From Bacillus sp. SD088 (GTDB lineage Bacteria > Bacillota > Bacilli > Bacillales > Bacillaceae_C), in the NCBI RefSeq assembly GCF_017355205.1, contig NZ_JADIJK010000014.1, positions 1 to 64,000 on the forward strand: DNA of 64,000 nucleotides, in the 5' to 3' direction. This document shows positions 18,939-29,024 of the stretch, in pieces. The notes under the pieces are model-generated. The model saw only the letters and a list, made by a program, of their open reading frames with translations. It had not been told where the DNA came from and did not search any database. Position 1 is the first letter of the stretch; every line of letters starts with the position of its first letter. The position numbers and the translations under genes are program-made.

Positions 18939-18966
18939 CAAAAGTATAAATTCAGCTAATTTCGTA

Positions 18967-19059
18967 TCCAGCGCCTAGCCCCTCGAGGTCAAATAACCTG
19001 AGCCAATGAAAAGCAAAGAACATTTGCTTTTCACCGATAGGCGGGCGCCTTGCGCTTTT
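18967..19059. repeat. Dispersed palindromic repeat, family A copy 3 (reverse orientation)
   Basis: Here the element is inverted: CAGCGCCTAGCCCCTCGAGG on the left and GGCGGGCGCCTTGCGCTTTT on the right, with an inner stem from AGCAAA / TTTGCT. It lies in the 3' untranslated region of mtaB, ahead of the operon terminator. Confidence 0.85.
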
Positions 19060-19063
19060 GTTT

Positions 19064-20416
19064 CTACATAGCCATGGAATCTGTTTCTTGAATCTCATCC
19101 ATTTCTCTTACGAATTTTCCCTCGTTGTATGGATAACCCGCTTTTGTAATTTTTACGCGAATTAATTTCCCAATCATGTCCTTCGTTCCTGGGAATACTA
19201 CTTTCATGTAATTATCTGTATATCCTTCATACAATCCGCTCTCAGGATCCTCTTTATAAGGTTCCTCCGGGATAATCTCAAGAACCTCATTCTCAAAACG
19301 TGAAGCATATTCTTTTGCAAGCTGGTCTGATAAAGAAATCAAGCGATGGACACGATTGTTTTTCACATCTTCATCTATTTGATCCGTCATTCTTGCGGCA
19401 GGCGTTCCAGTGCGCATGGAATATGGAAAGACATGAAGCTCTGAGAACTTATGTTTTTTTATAAAATCATATGTTTCCTGAAATTCCTCTTCTGTTTCCC
19501 CAGGGAATCCAACAATCACGTCAGAAGTAACGGCTAGTCCTGGTAAAGCTTTTTTCAATCTTTCAAGTCTTTCCGCATAAAAGGCCATTGTATATTTTCT
19601 ACGCATTCTCTTTAATACAGTGTCAGAGCCCGACTGAAGCGGAATATGTAGATGGCGAACAACAATTTTAGAGTTCTCCATTACCTCAATCACTTCATCC
19701 GTTAATTGGCTGGCCTCAATAGAGGAAATACGTAATCTTTTTAGACCTTTTACCTGTGACTCAAGGTCTCGCAATAACGCTGCTAAATTATAATCTTTTA
19801 AATCTTCTCCATATCCACCAGTATGAATGCCTGTCAAAACAATTTCTTTGTATCCTGCATCCACTAATTGTTGGGCTTGGCGAATAACTTCTTGAGGATC
19901 ACGGGAACGCATTAAGCCACGTGCCCATGGAATGATACAAAATGTGCAAAAGTTATTGCATCCTTCTTGAATTTTCAAAGAAGCGCGAGTTCGATCGGTA
20001 AAAGAAGGAACATCCAATTCTTCATAGACACGATTTTTCATAATATTACCGACACCATTGATCGGTTGTCTTTCTTGTTTGTATTGCTCAATATATTCAA
20101 GCATTTTAATACGATCCTGCGTCCCAACGACAACATCCACACCAGGAATAGCCATAATTTCTGCTGGAGATGTTTGTGCATAACATCCTGTTACACAAAT
20201 AACGGCATCAGGATTTTTTCGGATCGCCCGTCTGATAACCTGGCGACTTTTTTTATCTCCAGTATTTGTCACCGTACAAGTATTAATGACGTATACATCT
20301 GAACTATTTTCAAAATCGACACGTTCATATCCTTGTTTTTGAAACAATTGCCAAATCGCTTCAGTCTCATAGTGGTTAACTTTACAACCTAATGTGTGAA
20401 AAGCAACACTAGACAT
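19064..20416 (-). CDS. mtaB: tRNA (N6-threonylcarbamoyladenosine(37)-C2)-methylthiotransferase
   Basis: A 450-residue radical-SAM enzyme that adds a methylthio group to t6A37 of ANN-decoding tRNAs. The order is an N-terminal UPF0004 domain with three cluster cysteines (TLGCKVNHYE, NTCTVT, TGCYAQ), a radical-SAM core with the CxxxCxxC motif CNNFCTFC (about residue 155), and a C-terminal TRAM domain (about 380-440). Length and motifs match YqeV of B. subtilis. It is last in the hrcA-grpE-dnaK-dnaJ-prmA-rsmE-mtaB unit and starts 4 bp after rsmE. Confidence 0.97.
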   Translation of the reverse strand: MSSVAFHTLGCKVNHYETEAIWQLFQKQGYERVDFENSSDVYVINTCTVTNTGDKKSRQVIRRAIRKNPDAVICVTGCYAQTSPAEIMAIPGVDVVVGTQDRIKMLEYIEQYKQERQPINGVGNIMKNRVYEELDVPSFTDRTRASLKIQEGCNNFCTFCIIPWARGLMRSRDPQEVIRQAQQLVDAGYKEIVLTGIHTGGYGEDLKDYNLAALLRDLESQVKGLKRLRISSIEASQLTDEVIEVMENSKIVVRHLHIPLQSGSDTVLKRMRRKYTMAFYAERLERLKKALPGLAVTSDVIVGFPGETEEEFQETYDFIKKHKFSELHVFPYSMRTGTPAARMTDQIDEDVKNNRVHRLISLSDQLAKEYASRFENEVLEIIPEEPYKEDPESGLYEGYTDNYMKVVFPGTKDMIGKLIRVKITKAGYPYNEGKFVREMDEIQETDSMAM

Positions 20417-20420
20417 ATCC

Positions 20421-21173
20421 TCACCTCAATAATTCAAAATGATAAGAAATAGCCGCCAATGTGTATAACGGCGCTGTTTCTGTTCGTAAAATTCTCGGGC
20501 CAAGTCCACATATTTTAAAGTCATTTTCCAAAAGAAGGTTCTTTTCTTGATCTGTTATGCCGCCTTCTGGACCAAAAACAATAAACATTCTATCTCCAGT
20601 TTTCATTTCCGAAAGGATCTGAGCAAATTGACTCTTTTCTCCTGCTTTTGCCGCTTCTTCAAATGCGAGTACCTTCTGATCAAAGGCTTGGCTATATCCA
20701 ATAAGCTCCTTTAGCCTTACTGGAGAGTGAATAACAGGTAAGCGTTGACGATGTGATTGCTCAGCGGCTTCTTTTGCAATCTTTTTCCATCTTTGCGATT
20801 TCTTTTCTGCTTTTTTCTCTTCCCATTTCACTACAGACCGTTCGGCAATAAAAGGGATAAACTCAGTTGCTCCAAGCTCTGTCCCTTTTTGAATGATCCA
20901 TTCTAATTTATCCACTTTAGGCAAACCACTTGCAATCGTTACATCGATAGGAAGCTCTTTGTCTTCTTGTTCCCACTCAATAATCTTTGCCTCTAACGAT
21001 GAATCACTTATCGAATTAATTGTAACGAGTGCCGTTTTCAAATTGGAAAAGGCAACCAAAAAGCTGGCTCCTTCCTTCATCCTCATAACATGATTAATAT
21101 GATGATACTCGTCACCTGAAAGAACAACCGATTTTTGTCCCTCATAGGTTTCATTTAGAAAATATCTTTGCAT
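20421..21173 (-). CDS. rsmE: 16S rRNA (uracil1498-N3)-methyltransferase
   Basis: A 250-residue SPOUT-class methyltransferase that methylates U1498 of 16S rRNA. The N-terminal PUA-like region contains LSGDEYHHINHVMRMKEG. The C-terminal trefoil-knot part has VFGPEGGITDQE and LGPRILRTETAPLYTLAAISY, which are hallmarks of the family and form the SAM-binding knot. The length is normal. It lies between prmA and mtaB in the extended dnaK operon, as in B. subtilis (yqeU). Confidence 0.96.
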   Translation of the reverse strand: MQRYFLNETYEGQKSVVLSGDEYHHINHVMRMKEGASFLVAFSNLKTALVTINSISDSSLEAKIIEWEQEDKELPIDVTIASGLPKVDKLEWIIQKGTELGATEFIPFIAERSVVKWEEKKAEKKSQRWKKIAKEAAEQSHRQRLPVIHSPVRLKELIGYSQAFDQKVLAFEEAAKAGEKSQFAQILSEMKTGDRMFIVFGPEGGITDQEKNLLLENDFKICGLGPRILRTETAPLYTLAAISYHFELLR

Positions 21174-21185
21174 AGCTTTACTCCG

Positions 21186-22127
21186 TCATCTTTTTGTTGT
21201 AATAAAAGTGACCCAATCTTCCATTACGAGCGTTTCGACAATTTCAAATCCCGCTTGATTTAATGCCGTTTTGACTTCTTGTTTTTTCAGTTGAATAATC
21301 CCAGATGTTATAAAATATCCACCCTTACGAACAATCGATGCTGCGTCCTTGGTTAAACGGATTATGATGTCAGCCAGGATATTGGCTACAACGACATCTA
21401 TATTATTCACTGAGAGACCAGTCAATAAATCGCCTTTGCGGACTTCTACTTTTTCCTCTAAGTGGTTTAATTGAATATTTTCTTTTGCCGATTCAACCGC
21501 CACTTCATCTAAATCAAGTGCTGTGGTACTTTTTGCATTTAACAGGGCTGCAGCAATACTTAAAACACCAGACCCTGTACCAACATCAACGACTGTATCC
21601 CCAGCCTTTACCGTTTTTTCCAAGGCCTGAATACTCATGACTGTAGTCGGGTGTGTCCCTGTACCAAAAGCCATCCCTGGATCCAACTCAATGATGAGTT
21701 CATCGCTTGCCACCTTTTGATAGTTTTCCCAAGTAGGAACAATTGTAAATCGCTTGGAGATCTTAGCAGGGTGGTAATATTGTTTCCAAGCAGTTTCCCA
21801 GTCCTCTTCCTTTACCTCTGTTGTGGAAACATGATTTCTTCCAATGTCAATATTATACTTAACCAAATCAGAAATCTCTTTTTTGATCGAATCAATTGTC
21901 TCACCAATAAAATTATTGATGGGTACATACGCTTTAATGATGACTCCTTCTTCTGGATAATCATTTGGATTTAGTTCAATGATTTCTCCAAACCAATTCT
22001 CACGTTCTTTGGTTAATTCTAAAGGATCCTCAATAACGACTCCACTTGCACCAGCCTCATGGAAAATATTGGATATTGCCTCAACGGCTTCATTGGTTGT
22101 ATGGACACAAATTTCATTCCATTTCAA
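21186..22127 (-). CDS. prmA: Ribosomal protein L11 methyltransferase
   Basis: A 313-residue class I SAM-dependent methyltransferase that trimethylates ribosomal protein L11. The SAM-binding motif [18 protein letters not shown] lies around residues 178-195. Upstream is [16 protein letters not shown], and the NPPY-like post-I region here is [10 protein letters not shown], as is usual for PrmA. The start is TTG with GGGAATGAG upstream, 19 bp after dnaJ. In B. subtilis this gene is yqeT. Confidence 0.96.
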   Translation of the reverse strand: MKWNEICVHTTNEAVEAISNIFHEAGASGVVIEDPLELTKERENWFGEIIELNPNDYPEEGVIIKAYVPINNFIGETIDSIKKEISDLVKYNIDIGRNHVSTTEVKEEDWETAWKQYYHPAKISKRFTIVPTWENYQKVASDELIIELDPGMAFGTGTHPTTVMSIQALEKTVKAGDTVVDVGTGSGVLSIAAALLNAKSTTALDLDEVAVESAKENIQLNHLEEKVEVRKGDLLTGLSVNNIDVVVANILADIIIRLTKDAASIVRKGGYFITSGIIQLKKQEVKTALNQAGFEIVETLVMEDWVTFITTKR

Positions 22128-22146
22128 GTTGTCTCATTCCCTATCA

Positions 22147-23274
22147 TCAGCTTTTAAAAGTCCGTTTCACTTTATCAAAAAAACTTTCGTGCTGCTCATC
22201 AGGAGTACTACCACTAAGTTCAGCAAAGTCACGAAGAAGCTGCTTTTGTTGTTCTGTTAGTTTAGTCGGTGTAATCACTTTTACTTGAACGTGTTGATCA
22301 CCAGTCCCATAGCCACGAACATTTGGAACTCCTTTAGCACGTAAGCGGAATGTTGTACCAGTTTGGGTCCCTACTGGAATCTTTAATTTTACTTTTCCAT
22401 AAAGTGTCGGAACTTCAATTTCATCTCCCAAAGCCGCTTGTGCATAGGTAATCGGCATTTCACAATAGATGTCATCACCATCACGTTCAAAGAATTCATG
22501 ATTCTTTACATGGAAGACAACATATAAGTCTCCAGCTGGGCCACCTTTTGTACCTGGTTCTCCTTCACCAGCGACACGCATTTGTTGTCCTTCATCAATA
22601 CCTTTCGGAATCTTAATATTGATCTTTTTCCGTTTTTTGACTTTTCCGTCTCCACCACATGTTGTACACTTATCTTTAATAATTTCTCCAGTTCCTTGGC
22701 AATACTGACACACTCGTCGATTAACAATTCTACCAAAAGGTGTATTTTGTTCTACATTGAGTTGACCAGTCCCATTACAATGGGTACATTTTTCAGGAGA
22801 AGTTCCTGGTTTTGCACCACTACCGTGGCAAGTTTCACAAGTTTCTTCCCTTGGTATTTCGATCTCTGTTTCCTTGCCAAACACAGCCTCTTCAAAAGAT
22901 AGAGTCATTGTATATTGGAGATCCGCTCCTTGTCTCGGAGCATTAGGATCACGTCGACCGCCACCTCCTCCAAAGAAAGTGTTAAAAATATCTTCAAATC
23001 CACCAAAGCCAAAGTCGGAGCCTTCACTAAAACCGCCTCCGCCCCCAAATCCTTGTGGACCAGCATGCCCAAATTGATCATACTGAGCTCTTTTTTGGTC
23101 ATCGCTCAATACTTCATATGCTTCCGTGATCTCTTTAAATTTCTCATCTGCCCCTGGTTCTTTGTTAATATCAGGGTGATATTTCTTCGACAAACGCCTA
23201 TAAGCTTTTTTGATCTCATCTTTTGACGTATCTTTCGATATACCTAATACATCATAGTAATCCCTTTTGCTCAT
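22147..23274 (-). CDS. dnaJ: Chaperone DnaJ (Hsp40)
   Basis: A 375-residue co-chaperone that delivers substrates to DnaK and stimulates its ATPase. The order is a J domain with the HPD motif ([10 protein letters not shown], about residue 33), a Gly/Phe-rich linker (about 70-115), four CxxCxGxG zinc repeats ([32 protein letters not shown]), then the substrate-binding C-terminal domains. It is complete and of normal length. Unusually, 346 bp separate it from dnaK, containing a family A repeat and a terminator-like hairpin, so dnaJ may be expressed below dnaK or from its own promoter. Confidence 0.98.
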   Translation of the reverse strand: MSKRDYYDVLGISKDTSKDEIKKAYRRLSKKYHPDINKEPGADEKFKEITEAYEVLSDDQKRAQYDQFGHAGPQGFGGGGGFSEGSDFGFGGFEDIFNTFFGGGGGRRDPNAPRQGADLQYTMTLSFEEAVFGKETEIEIPREETCETCHGSGAKPGTSPEKCTHCNGTGQLNVEQNTPFGRIVNRRVCQYCQGTGEIIKDKCTTCGGDGKVKKRKKINIKIPKGIDEGQQMRVAGEGEPGTKGGPAGDLYVVFHVKNHEFFERDGDDIYCEMPITYAQAALGDEIEVPTLYGKVKLKIPVGTQTGTTFRLRAKGVPNVRGYGTGDQHVQVKVITPTKLTEQQKQLLRDFAELSGSTPDEQHESFFDKVKRTFKS

Positions 23275-23351
23275 CTAAACACACTCCCGGATCCTTTTCA
23301 CATAAATTCTATTCTAACATATATAATTTGTGGATTGAAAGTACTGATCTT

Positions 23352-23480
23352 AAGAAAAGCTCAAAGCGCCCGCTTATCGGCGACAAGCAAATGTTCTGAG
23401 ACAAAGAAAGACGTTCTTTGTCTTTCATTGGCTCAGGTTATTTGACCTCGAGCCGATGGCGCCTGGAGCTGGATGTCAAG
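23352..23480. repeat. Dispersed palindromic repeat, family A copy 4
   Basis: The palindrome has arms AGCTCAAAGCGCCCGCTTATC and TTTGACCTCGAGCCGATGGC. The inner stem pairs CTGAGACAAAGAAAGAC with GTCTTTCATTGGCTCAG. It lies within the dnaK-dnaJ gap. Confidence 0.85.
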
Positions 23481-23572
23481 CCGCAACGTAAACAGTTATC
23501 CACAGGCCAAGAATTTTATAGTTTCCTTAACAAGCACAAAAGCTCAAGGCGCCTTGATCTGCCCCTTATAAG

Positions 23573-23610
23573 AAAAGCCAAAGCCGATTATGGGCTTTGG
23601 CTTTTTTCAA
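23573..23610. terminator. Terminator-like hairpin between dnaK and dnaJ
   Basis: AAAAGCCAAAGCC and GGCTTTGGCTTTTTT form a near-perfect stem with a GATTATG loop. On the minus strand the downstream run is TTTTCTT, so it could terminate or attenuate transcripts leaving dnaK. It sits 10 bp after the dnaK stop. Confidence 0.75.
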
Positions 23611-23620
23611 ACCAATTCTT

Positions 23621-25459
23621 TTATTTTTTCTCTTCGTCGTCGTTAACTTCTTCATAATCAGCATCGACAATATTATCATCACTGTTTTCTTGTCCAGCTT
23701 CGCCACCTTGGCTTTCTTGTGCTTGCTTAGCAGCTTCTTCATATAGCTTCATAGAGAGATTTTGGACGATTTCTTGTAATGCATCTTTCTTTTGACGCAT
23801 CTCTTCAAGATCATTTTTTTCAATTGCGGATTTTAATTCCTCTTTTGCTTCTTCTGCTTTCTTGACCTCTTCTTCATCCACTTTTCCTTCAAGGTCTTTT
23901 AATGTTTTTTCAGTTGTAAAGACTAGTTGATCTGCTTCATTTCTTAATTCAACCTCTTCTTTACGCTTCTTATCTGCTTCAGAATTTTCTTCCGCCTCTT
24001 TTACCATTCTATCGACTTCATCATCTGATAGACCGGAAGAAGATTTGATTGTGATATTCTGCTCTTTGCTAGTTCCAAGATCTTTAGCACTAACATTAAC
24101 AATACCGTTTTTATCAATATCGAATTTCACTTCAATTTGCGGCACACCACGTGGTGCTGGAGGGATATCCGTTAATTGGAAACGTCCCAATGTCTTATTA
24201 TCTGCAGCCATCGGTCTTTCACCTTGTAACACATGAATATCAACCGCTGTTTGACTATCTGCTGCAGTGGAGAATACCTGAGATTTTGCTGTTGGGATTG
24301 TGGTATTACGCTCAATTAATTTTGTAAATACTCCACCCATTGTTTCAATACCCAAGGATAATGGTGTCACATCAAGTAGGACAACATCTTTCACGTCTCC
24401 TGTAAGGACTCCACCTTGGATCGCGGCTCCCATTGCCACCACTTCATCAGGGTTCACACCTTTATGCGGCTCTTTGCCAACTTCTTTACGGATAGCTTCT
24501 TGTACAGCTGGAATTCTTGTTGATCCACCTACTAAAATAACCTTATCAATGTCTGAAGCAGATTTACCCGCATCTTTTAAAGATTGACGAGTAGGTCCCA
24601 TTGTTCTTTCTACTAGAGAGGATGAAATTTCGTCAAATTTTGCTCGAGTTAAATTAATCTCAAGATGAAGAGGTCCAGCCTCTCCTGCTGTAATAAATGG
24701 CAGAGAGATTTGCGTTGAAGTCACGCCTGAAAGATCTTTTTTTGCTTTTTCAGCAGCATCCTTCAATCTTTGCAAAGCCATTTTATCATTAGCAAGATCA
24801 ATTCCATTTTCTCGCTTAAATTCTTGTACAAGATAATCGATGATGACTTGGTCAAAATCATCTCCACCAAGCTTGTTATCACCAGCAGTAGCTAGAACTT
24901 CAAAGACGCCATCTCCAAGTTCCATGATTGATACGTCAAATGTGCCTCCACCTAAGTCATAGACAAGGATGGTTTGGTCTTCCTCTGTTTTATCAAGACC
25001 ATAGGCAAGAGCTGCCGCTGTCGGCTCATTAATGATTCTTTCAACCTCAAGACCAGCGATTGTGCCAGCATCCTTCGTTGCTTGACGTTGGGCATCATTA
25101 AAATATGCAGGAACTGTAATAACAGCCTTCTCGACTTTTTCACCTAGATAATCTTCTGCATATGATTTAAGATATTGCAAGATTACAGCAGATAGTTCTT
25201 GTGGTGTATAATTTTTTCCTTCAACTTCTGTCTTAAAGTCTGATCCCATATGACGTTTAATCGAGATTACTGTATTAGGATTTGTAATAGCTTGACGTTT
25301 CGCCACTTCACCAACTTGGCGTTCTCCATTTTTAAAGGCAATAACAGATGGACTTGTTCTGTTTCCTTCTGGGTTAGGAATAACTTTAGGTTCTCCACCT
25401 TCTAGGACAGACACACAAGAGTTTGTTGTCCCGAGGTCAATTCCGATAATTTTGCTCAT
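23621..25459 (-). CDS. dnaK: Chaperone DnaK (Hsp70)
   Basis: A 612-residue Hsp70. The actin-like ATPase domain (residues 1-355) carries [12 protein letters not shown], the [11 protein letters not shown] phosphate loop and [13 protein letters not shown]. The interdomain linker [19 protein letters not shown] leads into the beta-sandwich substrate domain and helical lid, and the tail is acidic, ending [12 protein letters not shown]. The length equals other Bacillus DnaK proteins. It starts about 40 bp after grpE with a GGAGG site. It is controlled by HrcA and CIRCE at the operon head. Confidence 0.99.
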   Translation of the reverse strand: MSKIIGIDLGTTNSCVSVLEGGEPKVIPNPEGNRTSPSVIAFKNGERQVGEVAKRQAITNPNTVISIKRHMGSDFKTEVEGKNYTPQELSAVILQYLKSYAEDYLGEKVEKAVITVPAYFNDAQRQATKDAGTIAGLEVERIINEPTAAALAYGLDKTEEDQTILVYDLGGGTFDVSIMELGDGVFEVLATAGDNKLGGDDFDQVIIDYLVQEFKRENGIDLANDKMALQRLKDAAEKAKKDLSGVTSTQISLPFITAGEAGPLHLEINLTRAKFDEISSSLVERTMGPTRQSLKDAGKSASDIDKVILVGGSTRIPAVQEAIRKEVGKEPHKGVNPDEVVAMGAAIQGGVLTGDVKDVVLLDVTPLSLGIETMGGVFTKLIERNTTIPTAKSQVFSTAADSQTAVDIHVLQGERPMAADNKTLGRFQLTDIPPAPRGVPQIEVKFDIDKNGIVNVSAKDLGTSKEQNITIKSSSGLSDDEVDRMVKEAEENSEADKKRKEEVELRNEADQLVFTTEKTLKDLEGKVDEEEVKKAEEAKEELKSAIEKNDLEEMRQKKDALQEIVQNLSMKLYEEAAKQAQESQGGEAGQENSDDNIVDADYEEVNDDEEKK

Positions 25460-25498
25460 AATATTTTACCTCCAATTAAATTATGTAAGATTTAACGA

Positions 25499-26110
25499 TT
25501 ATTGATTTACTTTCACCATTGATGGACGGATCACACGATCTTTTAAGATATACCCCTTTTGGAGCTCTTCCACGATTTCATTGGATTCAATCTGTTCATC
25601 AGAAGTTTGCATAACAGCTTGATGATAATTGGGGTCAAATTGCTTTCCAACTGCATCAATTTGTTTAGCACCAGCTTTTTCAAGCGCATCTATAATAGAT
25701 CGATAAACCATCTCAACACCATTTAATAAAGCTTCTGATTGCTCGTTTTCAGGTTCAAAAGCCAAAGCTCGTTCAAAGTTATCTATAGCTGGTAACAACT
25801 CTGTGATCAGTGTTTGCGATTTATATTTTTCACTTGCCTCCAGTTCCTGACGTGCACGGCGGCGTGAGTTTTCAAAATCAGCATATAATCTTACATAACG
25901 ATTTTCAGCCTCTTCAAGCTTAGCTTCCAATTCTTTAATTTTAGTACCTTCTTCTGTATTTTCTTGTTTATCCTCTTTTACCTTTTCTTCAGCTTGTTCA
26001 ACCGTATTCTCATCATTTTCATCAACAAATTCGGCGTTATCGCTGGTTTCAATCGTTATTTCATCTTCAAATTCTTTCTTCTCAGCTTGCTTACTCGCAT
26101 CTTGTTGCAT
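25499..26110 (-). CDS. grpE: Nucleotide exchange factor GrpE
   Basis: A 203-residue homodimeric exchange factor that releases ADP from DnaK. The N-terminal part is acidic, followed by a long coiled coil ([21 protein letters not shown]) and the C-terminal beta domain with AVMQTSDEQ and [16 protein letters not shown], the family signature. I chose the ATG at 26110, with a perfect AAGGAGGTGA 5 bases upstream; the frame is open 11 codons further. It lies between hrcA and dnaK. Confidence 0.97.
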   Translation of the reverse strand: MQQDASKQAEKKEFEDEITIETSDNAEFVDENDENTVEQAEEKVKEDKQENTEEGTKIKELEAKLEEAENRYVRLYADFENSRRRARQELEASEKYKSQTLITELLPAIDNFERALAFEPENEQSEALLNGVEMVYRSIIDALEKAGAKQIDAVGKQFDPNYHQAVMQTSDEQIESNEIVEELQKGYILKDRVIRPSMVKVNQ

Positions 26111-26212
26111 CACAGTCACCTCCTTAAAATAATAATCTGGCATTGCTTTTCGAGCAACATTAACCAGTAGGAAACAAAATAATTTCCTTCCTGGTTGAAC
26201 TTTGCACTCCCC

Positions 26213-27238
26213 TTAGCGGTATAATCTTGTCATCGCTAACGTCATATCTCTACTCAAGAAATCTAATAAACTAATGACTCTAGAATATTCCATCCTCGTT
26301 GGGCCGACAATAGCAATGGTTCCAACATCTTCATTCGCGATAGAATAGGTTGCTGTAATCAGGCTGCAGTCTTCCATCATAATGTTATTATTTTCCTTGC
26401 CAATTTTAACATTAATCCCTCTAGGGGTGTGCTTGAAAAGTTCGTATATTCCTTTCCCTTCCTCTATCATATCCATGAATGACCGAATTTTTTCAATATC
26501 ATTGAATTCGAAATGATTCAGCATGTTTAATTTCCCACCAAAGAAAAGTCGTTCAGATGCTGGAGAATCAACGGTTTCCATGATGATTTTAAAGAAATAA
26601 TCATAACGTTCAATATTCTTCTTTAGAAGAGTTGCCACTTCTTTGTAGATTGTACGTCCTAATTCAGAAATAGGAATTCCAGAAAGTTTCTCATTTAATA
26701 TATTGACCAACTTTTCAATTTCCCCAGCCGCAATATCATCAGGTAAAGTGAACAATCGATTTTCAACATGTCCCGTATCTGTGATAATGATTGCGACAGC
26801 TCTGTTATCATTCAAAGGGATAATTTGTAGACTTTTTAACTGATTTTCCTTTACTGCAGGTCCCAATAAAATCGCCGTATAATTTGTTAGCTCTGATAAA
26901 ATTTGCGCCGATTTTTGGGCAATATTTTCTAGTTCGTAAAGTCGTTCACTAAATATCGAATGAATTTTATTCATGTCATCTTTTTTTAGTTCTGGTGGTG
27001 ATAACAAATGGTCCACATAATAACGATATCCTTTTTCAGATGGGACTCTCCCAGAAGATGTATGGGTTTTTTCTATAAAGCCCAGTTCTTCTAAGTCAGC
27101 CATCTCGTTTCGAATCGTTGCTGAGCTAATCGCAAAAGGAATATTCTGTGATAATTTTCTTGAGCCGACAGGTTGGGCAGATCGAATAAAGTCATCAATA
27201 ATTACCTGCAATATCAATAATTGACGATCTGTTAACAA
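26213..27238 (-). CDS. hrcA: Heat-inducible transcription repressor HrcA
   Basis: A 341-residue repressor of class I heat-shock genes that binds CIRCE and depends on GroEL for activity. The N-terminal winged helix-turn-helix contains [31 protein letters not shown], followed by the [17 protein letters not shown] motif. The rest is a GAF-like and dimerisation region. The start is TTG with GAGGTGATG upstream. It is the first gene of the dnaK operon, directly downstream of CIRCE, so it represses itself. Confidence 0.98.
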   Translation of the reverse strand: MLTDRQLLILQVIIDDFIRSAQPVGSRKLSQNIPFAISSATIRNEMADLEELGFIEKTHTSSGRVPSEKGYRYYVDHLLSPPELKKDDMNKIHSIFSERLYELENIAQKSAQILSELTNYTAILLGPAVKENQLKSLQIIPLNDNRAVAIIITDTGHVENRLFTLPDDIAAGEIEKLVNILNEKLSGIPISELGRTIYKEVATLLKKNIERYDYFFKIIMETVDSPASERLFFGGKLNMLNHFEFNDIEKIRSFMDMIEEGKGIYELFKHTPRGINVKIGKENNNIMMEDCSLITATYSIANEDVGTIAIVGPTRMEYSRVISLLDFLSRDMTLAMTRLYR

Positions 27239-27253
27239 CTTTCATCACCTCTA

Positions 27254-27280
27254 TTAGCACTCTATAAACTCGAGTGCTAA
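27254..27280. promoter_or_regulatory. CIRCE operator
   Basis: This is a perfect 9-9-9 inverted repeat: TTAGCACTC, a 9-base spacer, GAGTGCTAA. It is the HrcA binding site and lies between the hrcA promoter and its ribosome binding site. Confidence 0.98.
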
Positions 27281-27290
27281 ATCTATAAAT

Positions 27291-27319
27291 AAAGTATCAA
27301 AATGACTAGATGATGTCAA
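27291..27319 (-). promoter_or_regulatory. Sigma-A promoter of the hrcA-dnaK operon
   Basis: TTGACA (27314-27319) and TACTTT (27291-27296) have a 17-bp spacer on the minus strand, with CIRCE just downstream covering the likely start of transcription. Confidence 0.85.
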
Positions 27320-27348
27320 CGATTAATACTCAAAGGATACAAGATTTT

Positions 27349-28479
27349 TTAAGCAAGGAGAAATGCCTGGAAAACCACATTTCCTAAGAAACGGCCTTTT
27401 TCGGTTAGACGAATATGATCATCAGCAATTTCTAGTAAGTCTCTTTCGGTCATTTCCTTAATAGCGGACCGAAATGTCTGGAAAGGATCCAAGGAAAACT
27501 TCTTTTGAAAATGGGAAATGGAGACCCCTTTTGTTTTTCGCAGACCAAGAAACATCTCTTCTTCCAGTTTCTCTTTCATTGTCGGACTGTTTTCGGAGAA
27601 GATCGGAAGCTTACCTTCCGAAATAGGTTCCATATATTTTTTTAATGGTCCCGCATTGGAATATCTTGTACCATTTATATAACCATGTGCTCCTGCTCCA
27701 AATCCGTAATATTCTTCGTTATTCCAGTATATAAGATTGTGTTTGCTTTCAAATTCACTTCGCGAAAAGTTGCTAATTTCATATTGCTGGAGTCCCTTCT
27801 TCTCCATTTCCTCCATTAGTAAACGATACATATCAGCCTCTTCGTCTTCACTAGGAAGCGGTAATTTACCTTTTCTCATTAGGTTGTAAAAAATTGTTTT
27901 CGGCTCAACAATCAAGGAATACCCTGAATAATGTGGTAAATCGAGCGCAAGTGCTTTTTGAAGAGTATCTTGAAAATCTTCGATTGTTTGTCCAGGTAAC
28001 GCATAAATCAAGTCAATACTGATATTTTCAAATCCTACCTCTTTGGCTTGTTCAATAGAGCGATAGACATCATCGACTCGATGGGAACGACCTATTTTTT
28101 CAAGCAATTCATTGCTAAAGGATTGAACACCAAAGCTTAAGCGATTCACTCCATAGTCTGCAAGAATTTTTAATTTTTCTTTAGATAAATCACCTGGATT
28201 GGCCTCAAATGTAAATTCGCCCTTTGTAAAAGGGAGACCTTCTCTAATTCCTTTACAAAGCCACTCTAATTGCCGCTCATTTAATGCTGTAGGAGTTCCC
28301 CCTCCCACGAAAATAGTCGCTAAGTCTTGTGTAGACTTTCGGTCTATCGTTAGCTTAAATTCTTGAAAAAGTGATTGTAAGTATTCATCAACAGGTTGTC
28401 CCTTTAAAAAGAATTTATTGAAGTCACAGTAATAACATATATGTTCACAAAATGGTATATGAATATACGCAGCTTTCAT
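27349..28479 (-). CDS. hemW: Radical-SAM heme chaperone HemW
   Basis: A 376-residue radical-SAM protein with the cluster motif CEHICYYCDF (CxxxCxxC, residues 11-18) near the N-terminus and GGGTPTALNERQ. Such proteins were long annotated as oxygen-independent coproporphyrinogen III oxidase, but this subgroup lacks the oxidase-specific features and acts as a heme-insertion chaperone. The ATG has AAGGTG upstream. The upstream gap to lepA is filled by tandem family A repeats. In B. subtilis it precedes hrcA, as here; the hrcA promoter lies in the intervening 110 bp. Confidence 0.93.
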   Translation of the reverse strand: MKAAYIHIPFCEHICYYCDFNKFFLKGQPVDEYLQSLFQEFKLTIDRKSTQDLATIFVGGGTPTALNERQLEWLCKGIREGLPFTKGEFTFEANPGDLSKEKLKILADYGVNRLSFGVQSFSNELLEKIGRSHRVDDVYRSIEQAKEVGFENISIDLIYALPGQTIEDFQDTLQKALALDLPHYSGYSLIVEPKTIFYNLMRKGKLPLPSEDEEADMYRLLMEEMEKKGLQQYEISNFSRSEFESKHNLIYWNNEEYYGFGAGAHGYINGTRYSNAGPLKKYMEPISEGKLPIFSENSPTMKEKLEEEMFLGLRKTKGVSISHFQKKFSLDPFQTFRSAIKEMTERDLLEIADDHIRLTEKGRFLGNVVFQAFLLA

Positions 28480-28496
28480 CTTATCACACCTTATCT

Positions 28497-28747
28497 TAAG
28501 AAAAGCGTAAGCGTCCTGATATAGGAAGAAAGACTAAGTTCACGACATCCTGTACGTCGCAGCGCCTTTCTAACCAACATCCTGTTGCCCTCCGACAAGC
28601 AAATTTTCCTGAACCTTGAAAGTACGATCTTTTCCTTCATAGGTTTAGGGTTATTAGTAGAACATCCGCTAAAAGCACGATATCCTTGAGTTTCTCGGGG
28701 CTAGGCGCTAAAGCTAGATCCAGTATTAGCCAATTTATACTCTAACC
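28497..28747. repeat. Family A repeat copy 5, with inserted mosaic module
   Basis: The arms AAGAAAAGCGTAAGCGTCC and CGGGGCTAGGCGCTAAAGC are of family A, but the interior also carries GACTAAGTTCACGACATCC and CATCCTGTACGTCGCAGCG. These are shared with the composites at 40965-41138 and 47025-47225. Confidence 0.8.
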
Positions 28748-28955
28748 TTTTAAGAAAAGCGCAAGCGCCTTGCTCAGCCCCGACAAGCAAATGTTCTGAG
28801 ACAAGAAAAGTCCGGTTTTGACTTTTATTGGCTCAGGTTATTTGACCTCGAGGGGCTAGGCGCTGGAGCTAGATCAAAACACTAGCCAAAATTTTATACT
28901 TTCTTATCTTTTAAGAAAAGCGCAAGCCTTTTATGAGCTTTACGCTTAGAATTTT
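28748..28955. repeat. Family A repeat copy 6 plus partial copy 7
   Basis: A full palindrome (AAGCGCCTTGCTCAGCCCC ... ACCTCGAGGGGCTAGGCGC) is followed by the tail AACACTAGCCAAAATTTTATA. At about 28911 a new left end, TTAAGAAAAGCGCAAG, begins but breaks off. With copy 5 it forms a head-to-tail array between lepA and hemW. Confidence 0.85.
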
Positions 28956-28980
28956 TTACCCTCTGCAAAAGGTCTATACG

Positions 28981-29014
28981 AAAAAAGGAGTTAGCCTTTA
29001 TGGGCTTATCTCCC
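28981..29014 (-). terminator. Terminator after lepA
   Basis: The minus-strand stem GGAGATAAGCC / GGCTAACTCC with loop CATAAA is followed by six T residues. It lies 11 bp after the lepA stop. Confidence 0.85.
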
Positions 29015-29024
29015 TTATCAGCTT

